Positions 10,524 to 18,708 of a stretch of 64,000 nucleotides of DNA are shown here, in pieces. Made by a program: the position numbers and the translations under genes. How positions within the stretch are numbered: position 1 is the stretch's first letter; each line of letters starts with the position of its first letter. Source of the DNA: an uncultured Clostridia bacterium (GTDB taxonomy: Bacteria; Bacillota; Clostridia; Christensenellales; Borkfalkiaceae); contig CANRGG010000006.1 in the NCBI GenBank assembly GCA_947630115.1, positions 1-64,000 of the forward strand. The letters are read 5' to 3'. Below the pieces are notes generated by a model, which saw only the letters and a program-made list of their open reading frames with translations, did not search any database and was not told where the DNA came from.

Positions 10524-13500
10524 ATGAGGAAAAAGATGAAAAAACTTTCCAAATTGGCTTTGATTCTGTTCATGCTTGTGACGGCGGTTTTCGCCGTCAC
10601 AGCATGTGGCAGCGTCGAGGAGATCAAAATCGACAGGAACAGCGAGCAGCCTCAGACGACCTATGTGGTCGGCACAGAGCTGAACAGATCGAAAGGGGCG
10701 ATCCTGGCTTCCGGCGGTTCCGAGGCTGTGCCTTTCAGCGATCCCGCAGTGGAGATCAGCGGCTACGACAAGAACACGGTTGGCAAACAGACGCTGACGA
10801 TCACCTACATGGGGGCGAGCACGACGTACACGATCGAAGTCGTTCCGAGAATGGAAGCAAACGGCTTCAATTATTTTGTCGGGGAACCGTTCGAAGCGGG
10901 AAAAGCCAAGTTGAAAATCAACAATGATAACGGCAGTTCGACCGTTGTCAACAGCGACGATCCCAATCTGAAGATCGAAGGTTTCGATTCCTCCAAGCCG
11001 GCTTCGCCCATAAAGGTGAAGGCGACCTATCAGAGCGAGGAGATGAAGGAAGAGGGCATCGAACCGTTTACGGGGGAGATCGACGTCAACATCTATGAAG
11101 TTGCAAACAATGGCGGCAAGGGGGAACTTCACCGTCCCACCAAGATCGCTTATGAGAGCCATGAACTCGAAGTGAACACTTCGGGCGGCTATTTTACGCT
11201 CGAGAGCGCCAATAAAGAACTGACGCGCACCGTTCAGATCACGCCCGAGATGATCACGGGCTTCGATATGGGCGTCGCGAAAGTCGAAAACATGGAGACC
11301 CCCGTTTCGGAAGATCTCACCATCAACTATGCGGGGTACAAGTTTACTTACACCATCGAGATCACGTTCAGCGACGTTTCGCTCGTCAAACTCAGAGCGA
11401 AAGAGCTGAATGAAACGCACAGCTGGGCGTCGGGCGCTCCCACCGTTTCCGATGAGGACGGCAAACTTGCGCGCGAAATGGCGGATCTGTTCCTCACTCT
11501 GAGCGAGGCAAGACAACAGTTCGTCTCGCAGGAGGAGTTCTGCTCCCTGGCGCGCTATGCGGCGATCTACGAAAAGAGAGTCTGGGACAATGCGCTGAAG
11601 GAATATCATTTCACGGTCAAGAACAGCACCCTTGTGCCTTCCTTCGCAAGTGTGGAAGAGGCGGAAGCGGATCTTGCAAAACTTGCGGGCGCAGACGGAA
11701 AGATCAATCCCGAGAACGAGCTCTATAAGCTGTCCGAAGATCTCATGAACTTCCTGCTTGCGTTCTATAATTACAGATTCATCAACGGACAGAGTATCGG
11801 CGCTTATCTCGACAGCGTTTGTCTGCCGACCGAGCTTGAAAAAGTCACCCTGTTCATCCCCGTGATGAAGAACCTTTACGAGTCTATGCAGGATGTTAAA
11901 CCGGAAGAAGGGTCTGCAAAGGAAGGGGAACAGTATGACCTTGAGTATTTGAAGAGCAAAGCGGAAAGTATTGACAAGGCTTATGATATCCTTTACGGAA
12001 CGGCGCAGAGCGGTCTTTTCACCGGTCAGGTCCCGTCCGACAGAGAGTATTTCAAGACAGTCAACAACTGGCGCGAGAAGAAAGATCTCTATGACATCAT
12101 CTACTACTATTATTTGCATAAAGTATTGGAGGCAGGCGAAGGGGCAGATCAGACGGACGTGCAGAAGCTCGGCACTCTTCCGAACTTCGTGCTTCCCGGG
12201 CTTTTGGAGGATTATTGGATCGCCTACATGAACGCGTATACCGTCTGGTCGCAGATCACGAACGTTATCGCGACGGTCAACCAGGGCAAGGACGCGGTCC
12301 CCGTCGACAACACGACTTTCTTCTATTATTACGACAAGGCGTATGAGATCGTGGATAAAATCGAAAAATCCGACGATCAGCTCTGCAAAGATCTCTATAT
12401 CCAATTCCAGCTCGGCGGATCCTTGCTTAATATGAAGGGCAACAACATGACCAAGCAGGGGCGGATCCAATCTGTCGGCTATGTCCAGCTCCGCGACAGC
12501 TATTACCACGATCCCCAGGTCGACAAACTTTGGGAAAACTACATGAAGATCGTGGAAAAGAACATGACGGATCCCGGGTACGGCGCGACGGCCGATTATT
12601 CGAAGGATATCGAGGCGGTCTTTACGGAGTTCATGAACATGACGCCGAGCCGCCAGAGAAGTTTCCTTTCTTCGATGGATCTCTTCTATGTGACGACGGG
12701 CCAGCCGCGGTATCTCATGAGTTTCTCGGAGATCTATGTTTACTTTGTCAAGCTCATTGCCGATTATTACGGCGACTTGCTGCCCGGTAACGCATATGCG
12801 GGTTTCCAGTATCTCATGCTCGCGGTGGAGGATTATGCGAGCCATTACGATGATGAGGAGTTCCTGGACGGCTTTAAGGAAAACATGGAGAACGCCAAGA
12901 CGACCTATGCCTTGATGAGCGCCGAAGAAAAGTCGGCATTCGATCAGTACGTCGGAAAGTATTACCAGAATTATCTTTCGATCTACGAAGGAAGGGGTTA
13001 CAGCGATTACGGCGAATGGCAGGATGAGATCGACGAAGTGAAGGGGTTGGTTGACACCACGCTCGCGGCGATGGACACGATCATGAGAATGATCCAGCAG
13101 AGTCAGGGCGGGTCCATGGAGTCGAATCCGTTTGCACTCTTCCCCGCTCTCGCGGCTTCCTTCGAGCGCGCGACCGCGATCGTCGACGACATTTTTGCGA
13201 ATGCTCCTGAAAATGTTCGCAACAAGTTCAGCTATGAAGAGACGACGATCACCGGATTTGAAATTCCTTGCTCGATCGACTATGCGTTCTCGAACGCGCG
13301 CAGCGCGTACATGACCCTGTTGTCGCAGGAGATCGACGATATTCACACCATGCTCATGGACGGATATTTCGGCGCGGGCTTTGACAAGCTCTTGGTCGAA
13401 GGCTACTCGGCGATCATCAATCAGTTCTACAACCTGACGCAGCAGGACGACCGTTCCGAGGAGTTCAACAAGGAATCCATTCTCAAGGCGATCGACATCT

Positions 13501-13871
13501 ATTTCGATTTGGATATCGAGACGAGAGTGAGCTATCTGATGATGTTTGACAGCATGGATCTCTTTGCGGGCGGTGTGCAGACCTACTTTGGGACCAGCGC
13601 GTCTGGCATGAACACCATGAAGGACGCCGTTTCTCAGATCTTCAAGACGGAGACTGCCTACATTCTTTGGTACACCGATCACGACGGGTCGAATGAGTCC
13701 GGCTTGGATTACAAGAGCGCATTCGTTCAGGCACAGAAGGCATTGAAAGAGGAATATGATAAACTTACCGGCACAGACAAAGAAACATTCGATAAACATT
13801 TTGGGAAGGGCTACAAATTCTTTGAAGATAATGTAGACGATGTCCAAAACTATGTAGAACCGGAAGAATAA
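10524..13871 (+). CDS. Large helical lipoprotein of unknown function
   Basis: This is a protein of 1115 residues with a lipoprotein signal peptide and lipobox VTAC (Cys about 28). The first 300 residues contain beta-rich, Ig-like segments (two to three bacterial Ig-like units are plausible). The remaining 800 residues look mostly helical, with many Tyr, Asp, Glu and Lys residues and no known domain that I can name. ATG 10524 and ATG 10536 are both possible starts; the second has GAGGA five bases before it. The gene follows the LRR lipoprotein by 39 nt and ends in a strong terminator, so it closes the MoxR-VWA-lipoprotein transcription unit. Location outside the membrane is inferred from the lipobox. 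Confidence 0.8.
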   Translation: MRKKMKKLSKLALILFMLVTAVFAVTACGSVEEIKIDRNSEQPQTTYVVGTELNRSKGAILASGGSEAVPFSDPAVEISGYDKNTVGKQTLTITYMGASTTYTIEVVPRMEANGFNYFVGEPFEAGKAKLKINNDNGSSTVVNSDDPNLKIEGFDSSKPASPIKVKATYQSEEMKEEGIEPFTGEIDVNIYEVANNGGKGELHRPTKIAYESHELEVNTSGGYFTLESANKELTRTVQITPEMITGFDMGVAKVENMETPVSEDLTINYAGYKFTYTIEITFSDVSLVKLRAKELNETHSWASGAPTVSDEDGKLAREMADLFLTLSEARQQFVSQEEFCSLARYAAIYEKRVWDNALKEYHFTVKNSTLVPSFASVEEAEADLAKLAGADGKINPENELYKLSEDLMNFLLAFYNYRFINGQSIGAYLDSVCLPTELEKVTLFIPVMKNLYESMQDVKPEEGSAKEGEQYDLEYLKSKAESIDKAYDILYGTAQSGLFTGQVPSDREYFKTVNNWREKKDLYDIIYYYYLHKVLEAGEGADQTDVQKLGTLPNFVLPGLLEDYWIAYMNAYTVWSQITNVIATVNQGKDAVPVDNTTFFYYYDKAYEIVDKIEKSDDQLCKDLYIQFQLGGSLLNMKGNNMTKQGRIQSVGYVQLRDSYYHDPQVDKLWENYMKIVEKNMTDPGYGATADYSKDIEAVFTEFMNMTPSRQRSFLSSMDLFYVTTGQPRYLMSFSEIYVYFVKLIADYYGDLLPGNAYAGFQYLMLAVEDYASHYDDEEFLDGFKENMENAKTTYALMSAEEKSAFDQYVGKYYQNYLSIYEGRGYSDYGEWQDEIDEVKGLVDTTLAAMDTIMRMIQQSQGGSMESNPFALFPALAASFERATAIVDDIFANAPENVRNKFSYEETTITGFEIPCSIDYAFSNARSAYMTLLSQEIDDIHTMLMDGYFGAGFDKLLVEGYSAIINQFYNLTQQDDRSEEFNKESILKAIDIYFDLDIETRVSYLMMFDSMDLFAGGVQTYFGTSASGMNTMKDAVSQIFKTETAYILWYTDHDGSNESGLDYKSAFVQAQKALKEEYDKLTGTDKETFDKHFGKGYKFFEDNVDDVQNYVEPEE
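10577..10601 (+). other. Perfect hairpin inside a signal-peptide coding region
   Basis: A 10-bp perfect inverted repeat (TGTGACGGCG / CGCCGTCACA, loop GTTTT) encodes part of the hydrophobic core and lipobox of the 1115-residue lipoprotein. It lies about 50 nt after the start codon. It could slow translation during membrane targeting or could be chance; the structure itself is directly visible. Confidence 0.5.
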
Positions 13872-13884
13872 TTTCTCGAAGAGC

Positions 13885-13918
13885 AGCGCCGCCGAGTCCT
13901 CGGCGGCGCTTTTCTTTT
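13885..13918 (+). terminator. Intrinsic terminator of the MoxR-VWA-lipoprotein operon
   Basis: A perfect 12-bp GC stem (AGCGCCGCCGAG / CTCGGCGGCGCT) is followed by TTTCTTTT, starting 14 nt after the stop codon of the second large lipoprotein. Confidence 0.9.
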
Positions 13919-14340
13919 GGGCAAATTTCAGACCCAGGGTGGGCGGTCCGCGAAAGTTGCGCAGGAACGGCGAAAGTTCCGCCACAAAAGACAAAGCAAA
14001 AGGCAGGTTCCCGCTGCGGTCCAAGAAAAACCGCGGCCAAGGGGCATGCGGCCTCGGGCAACGGCGGCCAGAGTGGACGGCGCAAACCAAAAGAAAATTT
14101 TTGGCCCCCCCGCGGTAGCCTTGAAAACCCCTGTATGCGGCCTGGGCCACGGCGTCCAAGGGCGGGCGGCCTGCGGCCAAGGGCAGCCTCACCCCCCCGC
14201 AGGCCAGGGCATGCGGCCTCGACCCTGCGGGCAGCCCTGGCCCCTGAGGAAAGTTCGCGCAAAAATTAAAAAAATCACGGCGCGCTCGCAAAGGCAAAAT
14301 TTGCTTTTTGAAACTTTGTGAAAATATTATGAAAACTCGC
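13919..14340. repeat. Gene-free, GC-rich intergenic stretch with short repeats and hairpins
   Basis: No convincing gene is present here. Short words recur: GCATGCGGCCTCG occurs twice, related GCGGCCAAGGGC and TGCGGCCTGGGCC words occur nearby, and CGAAAGTT occurs twice within 40 nt. There are also pairs that could form stems, such as GGCCTGCGG with CCGCAGGCC and CCAGGGC with GCCCTGG. The ORFs listed across it have unnatural composition and no SD. It may be a decayed repeat element or a structured RNA; the sequence does not decide. Confidence 0.4.
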
Positions 14341-14349
14341 GCTTATGGA

Positions 14350-14378
14350 TTGACAAGACAGATAAATTTCGTTATAAT
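14350..14378 (+). promoter_or_regulatory. Consensus sigma-A promoter
   Basis: The site reads TTGACA, 17 nt, TATAAT, an exact match to the housekeeping consensus. It drives the Cys-repeat/thioredoxin lipoprotein and leaves a leader of about 138 nt. Confidence 0.92.
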
Positions 14379-14385
14379 AAAATAT

Positions 14386-14522
14386 GGAAAAGCGTCGGGT
14401 TTACCTTGACGCTCGGAAACTCTTGCAACTTTGCGCATTGCGCAGCCGGGAAACTCTCCCGGATCCCTCTTCCAATCGCGGAGGAGGAAAAAATTTCGAA
14501 AAAGGAAAGGAGGAAACCTATT
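14386..14522 (+). promoter_or_regulatory. Structured 5' leader of the thioredoxin-fold lipoprotein
   Basis: The leader holds three small hairpins: AGCGTC/GACGCT (14391-14413), GCGC/GCGC (14433-14443) and CCGGGA/TCCCGG (14446-14462). A purine-rich stretch with AAAGGAGG just before ATG 14523 follows them. I recognise no known riboswitch. The leader could be regulatory, or it could only stabilise the mRNA. Confidence 0.35.
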
Positions 14523-16241
14523 ATGAAAAAGAGTCTGCGCCTTTTGCTGGTCATGGCAGCGGCGGCAATGATGGTCACCGCGGGCGTTGCATTCGCAGGT
14601 TGCGACAAGGTTCTCGATCATGATCACATCTTCGGCGAATGGACGATCTTGACCCCCGCAACTTGCACCGAGGACGGCTTGCAAAAGCATTCCTGTATCG
14701 ACCCGAATTGCAGTTTCGAGGAGACCTTGCCGCTGAACGCGCCCGGCCACAGCTATGATAACGGCGTGTTCACGTCGACCGATTGCACCCAGGGCGGCGT
14801 CATGCTGCGCACCTGCACGGTCTGCGGGAACACCAACGACGAGATCAAAGCCGAACCGAGAGAGCACGAATTCGAGGTCAAGCAGGTGATCACGGCCGCA
14901 ACTTGCAAGCAGGAAGGTCAGTCTGTCTTTGTCTGCAAGGGCTGCGGCAAGGAAGAGACGAGAACCGTCGAAAAGACCCCCCACACCTTCGGCGAACCGC
15001 TCGAAAACAGACCGGCGACCTGCAAGGCAGAGGGCTATATCAAAAAGCAGTGCACGGAATGCGGGGAGATCGTCGAAGAACATCCCGCAAAGCTCGATCA
15101 TAACTGGGCGCCCAAGGGCAGCGAAGTCAAGGCGACCTGCACCCAGAAGGGCGTCAAGACGCTCGTCTGCACGAATTGCGGCGAAGAGGATACGATCGAG
15201 ACGCCTGCACTCGGACATGATTATGAGATCAATATAACTAAATATCCCACCTTCCAGGAGGAGGGCTCAAGGACAGTGCACTGCACGCGCGGTGATGATG
15301 ATCGTACCGAGGTGCTTGCAAAGCTCGTTGACGGGCAGAAGATCGAATTCCAGGTCCAGCTCTTCCGCAACAATGGGCAGAAGTACACCGGCACCTCCCT
15401 CAAGATCTCCATCATGAACGGCGACAAGGTGCTCGCTTCCGGGCAGTACGGCTCGATCACGGGCGGCCTTTTGAAGGCGGAGATCGAGATCCATGAAAAC
15501 GAAACCTACACGGTCAAGGTCGAAAACCTTCCGAAGGGCTACACCGCACCGGAAAATGTCGAGATCTCTCCCGCAGATCCCTATGCGGCGGTCTATCTGA
15601 CGGGTTCGGTGAGAGCGGCAAACGATGTTCCGGGCAGCATGTCCGTCGGCACTGTGGTCAACGATTTCACCTATAAGACGATCGACGGTAAGGAGCTTAA
15701 ACTTTCGGAACTTCTGAAAACGCATGACTTCGTTTACATTGATATCTTCTACATTCACTGTGGATGGTGTGATGTCACGTTCCAAGCGATGAACCTACTC
15801 TATGAAACTTGGAAGGATAAGGTCGCATTCATCGCGATCGCCGACAAGAGAAGCTCTCAAAACCCGAACGAGGAAGCGGTGAAGAAATATCGCGATGAAC
15901 TGAAGATGGTATATGACGTCGTGTACGACGGCGGGCAGCCCCTCGGCACGAGCGCGTCGGGGATCGAACAGTACATCGGCGATGTGGCAAATGTGACCGG
16001 ATATCCCTTCGCGTTTGTCATTGATAAAGAAGGGGTCGTGGCAGCAAGGCATAACGGTGCGTATGTGGATTCGCAGGATCCTTCCCGTCAGCGCGATCCT
16101 AATGTTGCGTCAGAGGTGATGGCGGGATACTTGAACCAGCTTGTCGCACAGTACAGTATCAAGTCCGGCGAGAAGAAGGACGGTCTTGCAATTTCGATGC
16201 TCCGTGGCGACTATCTTCCCGTCTTCGGAGACGAGCAGTAA
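14523..16241 (+). CDS. Lipoprotein with Cys-rich repeats and a TlpA/thioredoxin-like domain
   Basis: This is a 572-residue lipoprotein (signal peptide, lipobox FAGC, Cys about 27). Residues 30-260 hold five to six repeats of about 40 residues of the pattern PATCxxxG...CxxCG...H. A prealbumin-like beta domain follows (about 265-365). The C-terminus is a thioredoxin fold of the TlpA/AhpC type with active-site CGWC (about residue 418) and the expected cis-Pro region (TGYPFAFVID). It probably acts as an extracytoplasmic thiol-disulfide protein. The ORF track starts at 14406, but ATG 14523 has AAAGGAGG and begins the signal peptide. The same Cys-rich repeat appears in the lipoprotein at the end of this window. 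Confidence 0.85.
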   Translation: MKKSLRLLLVMAAAAMMVTAGVAFAGCDKVLDHDHIFGEWTILTPATCTEDGLQKHSCIDPNCSFEETLPLNAPGHSYDNGVFTSTDCTQGGVMLRTCTVCGNTNDEIKAEPREHEFEVKQVITAATCKQEGQSVFVCKGCGKEETRTVEKTPHTFGEPLENRPATCKAEGYIKKQCTECGEIVEEHPAKLDHNWAPKGSEVKATCTQKGVKTLVCTNCGEEDTIETPALGHDYEINITKYPTFQEEGSRTVHCTRGDDDRTEVLAKLVDGQKIEFQVQLFRNNGQKYTGTSLKISIMNGDKVLASGQYGSITGGLLKAEIEIHENETYTVKVENLPKGYTAPENVEISPADPYAAVYLTGSVRAANDVPGSMSVGTVVNDFTYKTIDGKELKLSELLKTHDFVYIDIFYIHCGWCDVTFQAMNLLYETWKDKVAFIAIADKRSSQNPNEEAVKKYRDELKMVYDVVYDGGQPLGTSASGIEQYIGDVANVTGYPFAFVIDKEGVVAARHNGAYVDSQDPSRQRDPNVASEVMAGYLNQLVAQYSIKSGEKKDGLAISMLRGDYLPVFGDEQ

Positions 16242-16262
16242 CGTAAAAATCAGATGAACTAC

Positions 16263-16293
16263 CGCCCGAGGCGTTCCGCCTCGGGCGTTTTTT
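16263..16293 (+). terminator. Intrinsic terminator
   Basis: An 11-bp stem (CGCCCGAGGCG with its complement, loop TTC) is followed by six T. The identical 25-nt hairpin occurs on the opposite strand at 29569-29593. Confidence 0.92.
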
Positions 16294-16360
16294 ATTGCCG
16301 ATACCGCCAATTTTGTTTCGGGGCGGCCGAGCTAACGGTAGACAGATTTTGTGCGTGGCG

Positions 16361-16390
16361 CGAAAAAATTGCCCGACCGGGCGGCCGAGC
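16361..16390 (-). terminator. Third tandem terminator downstream of tryptophanase
   Basis: Read on the minus strand, CTCGGCC and GGTCGGG pair around a GCCC loop and are followed by a T-run (AATTTTTT). It is a diverged copy of the terminator next to the tryptophanase stop codon. Confidence 0.6.
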
Positions 16391-16500
16391 AAGCCGCGGC
16401 GGAGGGAGATAGCGCTTTTTTGCGTGTTTTCGCGCGCTCAAACATATGTAATGGCGGGCGGGCGCCGCGAAAGCTAAACTTTTGCGCCGGAAATCTCACA

Positions 16501-16527
16501 AAAAATCGCCCAACCGAAACGGCCGAG
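16501..16527 (-). terminator. Second tandem terminator downstream of tryptophanase
   Basis: On the minus strand, CTCGGCC pairs with GGTTGGG through several G-T wobbles around a GTTTC loop, and a T-run (GATTTTTT) follows. It shares loop and flank with the terminators at 16361 and 16559. Confidence 0.65.
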
Positions 16528-16558
16528 CAAGCCGCGACTGAAATCTCGCGCCAAGCGC

Positions 16559-16588
16559 AAAAAAAATCACCCGACCGAAACGGTCGGG
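16559..16588 (-). terminator. First terminator downstream of tryptophanase
   Basis: On the minus strand, CCCGACCG and CGGTCGGG form an 8-bp stem followed by a run of eight T. It lies 13 nt after the tryptophanase stop codon. Confidence 0.85.
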
Positions 16589-16600
16589 CGAAATCTTTTA

Positions 16601-17980
16601 TTACGAAATCGGTTTGAGCTTTGCCGTGAAGTGCCTCAAAATCGGCGGCTCTTCCACAATCTTGTAGCCCTTGATGGTCGAAGCGCGTTCCTTGATGTTG
16701 ATGAGCGCGTCCGCAATGACGTCAAGGTGCGACTGCGTGTAGACACGGCGCGGGATCGCAAGACGGGAGAACTCAAAGTCCGCTTCCAGCTGCTTGCCCG
16801 TGTCCGGATCGTTCCCGAGCATGTACGAGCCAATGTCGCAGGCGCGGATCCCCGCCTCTTTATAGAGCTCAATGCACAGAGCCTGCGCGGGGAATTCATA
16901 GTAGGGGATGTGCGGCAAGAGCTTCTTCGCGTCCACAAACACCGCATGCCCGCCGACGGGGCTCTGGAAGGGAATGCCCGCCTCTTCGAGCCGTCCCGCA
17001 AGATACTGCATTTGCCCGATCCGGTATTTCAGATAGTCCTCGCTCGTGCCCTCTTCGAGCCCGACCGCCAAGGCCTCGATGTCGCGTCCCGACATGCCGC
17101 CGTAGGTGATAAAGCCCTCGAAGGAGATACATCTCTGCTTGATGAGTTCAAAGAGCGCCTTGTCGCGGCAGCCGATGAGCCCGCCCATGTTGACGATGGC
17201 GTCCTTCTTCGCGCTCATCGTGAAGCAGTCCGCGCCCTCGAATTCCGCCGCAATGATCTCCTGGATGGTTTTGTTCTGAAATTCTTTTTCGCGCTGCTTG
17301 ACAAAGTACGCGTTCTCCGCATAGCGCGCCGCGTCGATCATGAATTTGATCCCGTGCTTCTTTGCGATTGCCCGCGTCTTGCGGATATTCTCGATCGAAA
17401 CGGGCTGCCCGCCTGCCGAGTTGTTCGTGATCGTCATGATGATGACGCCAATGTTGTCCGCGCCGAGCTCTTTGATGTACTGTTCAAGACGGTCGCAGTC
17501 CATGTTGCCCTTGAAGTCATAGTACTTCGTCGTGTCGAGCGCTTCGGGGACAACGCAGTCGATCGCGCGCGCACCCGAAAGTTCGACGTGGGCGCGGGTC
17601 GTGTCGAAGTGCATGTTCGCGATCGCGTATTTCTTGCCCTGAAGCAGGATGGGCAGCAGAACTTTTTCCGCCGCTCTGCCCTGATGGACCAGCTGGATAT
17701 AGGGCATTCCGAAGATCTTCTGCGCATTCTCCTGCACGTGATAGTAGCATTCCGCGCCGGCGTACGATTCGTCGCCGACCATGACGCCCGCCCATTGGTT
17801 GGTGCTCATGGCGTTGGTGCCGCTGTCGGTCAGAAGGTCGATGTATACGTCGCGCGAAGCGAGATAAAAGACGTTGTAATTCGCTTCGGCGATCTTCTTT
17901 TCACGCTCTTGCCTGGTGAGCATTTTCAAGGGCTCTACGCTCTTGATCCGGAAAGGTTCGGGAAAATAAATAGGTTTCAC
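16601..17980 (-). CDS. tnaA: Tryptophanase
   Basis: This is a 459-residue PLP-dependent beta-eliminating lyase that splits tryptophan into indole, pyruvate and ammonia. The PLP lysine lies in MSAKKDA, with [11 protein letters not shown] upstream. It is favoured over the close relative tyrosine phenol-lyase by residues near the substrate: His in the C-terminal LRHFTAKL (Phe in the phenol-lyase), Asp in HFDTTR (Thr there), and Ile in the GIRACDIG stretch where the phenol-lyase has Arg. The start is GTG 17980, with AAAAGGAGA before it. The promoter is close, and the short leader has no room for a TnaC-like peptide. No tryptophan permease lies beside it. Confidence 0.88.
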   Translation of the reverse strand: MKPIYFPEPFRIKSVEPLKMLTRQEREKKIAEANYNVFYLASRDVYIDLLTDSGTNAMSTNQWAGVMVGDESYAGAECYYHVQENAQKIFGMPYIQLVHQGRAAEKVLLPILLQGKKYAIANMHFDTTRAHVELSGARAIDCVVPEALDTTKYYDFKGNMDCDRLEQYIKELGADNIGVIIMTITNNSAGGQPVSIENIRKTRAIAKKHGIKFMIDAARYAENAYFVKQREKEFQNKTIQEIIAAEFEGADCFTMSAKKDAIVNMGGLIGCRDKALFELIKQRCISFEGFITYGGMSGRDIEALAVGLEEGTSEDYLKYRIGQMQYLAGRLEEAGIPFQSPVGGHAVFVDAKKLLPHIPYYEFPAQALCIELYKEAGIRACDIGSYMLGNDPDTGKQLEADFEFSRLAIPRRVYTQSHLDVIADALINIKERASTIKGYKIVEEPPILRHFTAKLKPIS

Positions 17981-18013
17981 GGTGATCTCCTTTTGAAAAA
18001 ATTTTCAATTATG

Positions 18014-18042
18014 ATTCTACCATTTTCCGCCGGATTTGTCAA
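18014..18042 (-). promoter_or_regulatory. Promoter of tnaA
   Basis: On the minus strand the site reads TTGACA, 17 nt, TAGAAT. It ends 33 nt before the GTG start, so the 5' leader is only about 25 nt. Confidence 0.85.
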
Positions 18043-18088
18043 GAGCTGTGAAAGAAAAAATCGGACGATCTTGAAGGCGCCGGAAACG

Positions 18089-18361
18089 TCACAATTTTTG
18101 GCGTTTCAAAAATTCTTCGATGAGTTTCAAACTTCCTTCGCCCTCCAAGGGAGAGTTCTTCGGAGGCTCCTCCGTCCTGCCCTGCGCGGGCGGAGCGGCG
18201 GGCTCTTCCCGAGGCAAAGGGGCGGGCGCGAGGTTTCCCGAGACCGAGAGAAGCAGCTCGCGGTTCTCGCGGTAAAATTTGACGACGCTTTGCAGGGCGC
18301 TTTTGAGTTCCGGATTTTTTTCGGAGAGCATGAGAAGGGTCAAAACGAGAAAGAGTTCCAT
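18089..18361 (-). CDS. Small hypothetical protein, 90 residues
   Basis: The N-terminus is hydrophobic (MELFLVLTLLML). A helical segment follows (LKSALQSVVKFYRENRELL), then a Pro/Glu-rich linker and a short helix at the end (LKLIEEFLKRQKL). The linker between two helices and the natural composition suggest a real gene, though the SD is weak. It is divergent from the 89-residue gene at 18427, with 65 nt between starts. I cannot name the family; a small membrane-associated sporulation or cell-envelope protein is possible. Confidence 0.55.
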   Translation of the reverse strand: MELFLVLTLLMLSEKNPELKSALQSVVKFYRENRELLLSVSGNLAPAPLPREEPAAPPAQGRTEEPPKNSPLEGEGSLKLIEEFLKRQKL

Positions 18362-18426
18362 AATTTCATGGTATGCGGCGAACGGATTTCACGTTCTTCG
18401 ACATAGAATGAGGGCGAGAGGTAACT

Positions 18427-18696
18427 ATGGACGATTTTTTCAGTTATGCGGCAAAAGCGGAAGGGGGGACGTCCCCCGATTGGGAAAAAGAGGCGAGAGA
18501 TCTGGCGCAGAAATATAACGGAAAGAATGAAAACGAGCTGGTACGCGACATTTTTTCCCGCGCCGCGGAGCAGAAGAGGAACGGAACACTCACGAACGAG
18601 CAGATCGACGATTTTTACCGCCGGTTTGCGCCCATGCTCGACGGGGCGAAACGAAAAAAGCTGCAAAAGTTGATCTTGCAGCTCAAAAATATATGA
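18427..18696 (+). CDS. Small hypothetical soluble protein, 89 residues
   Basis: This protein is highly charged and predicted mostly helical (NENELVRDIFSRAAEQKRNG, then LDGAKRKKLQKLILQLK). It has no membrane segment. An SD-like GAGAGG lies 8 nt before the ATG. It ends 12 nt from the end of the convergent cysteine desulfurase gene. With the divergent gene at 18361 it forms a two-gene unit of unknown role. Confidence 0.65.
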   Translation: MDDFFSYAAKAEGGTSPDWEKEARDLAQKYNGKNENELVRDIFSRAAEQKRNGTLTNEQIDDFYRRFAPMLDGAKRKKLQKLILQLKNI

Positions 18697-18708
18697 GTTT
18701 GAGATTTT

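Noticed and set aside
7368-14297. Antisense ORF of 2309 codons on the minus strand
   Set aside because: It runs opposite three well-supported genes with signal peptides, SDs and repeats. Codon use in those genes avoids the triplets that would read as stops on the other strand, which explains the long shadow. It has no SD and its composition is dominated by Arg, Asp, Ile and Val.
13917-14321. Plus-strand ORF of 134 codons in the GC-rich spacer
   Set aside because: It starts in the terminator tail without an SD and has low-complexity Arg/Gly/Ala/Pro-rich composition.
16601-17980. Tyrosine phenol-lyase instead of tryptophanase
   Set aside because: Residues that separate the two (His in LRHFTAKL, Asp in FDTTR, Ile in GIRACDIG) are those of tryptophanase.
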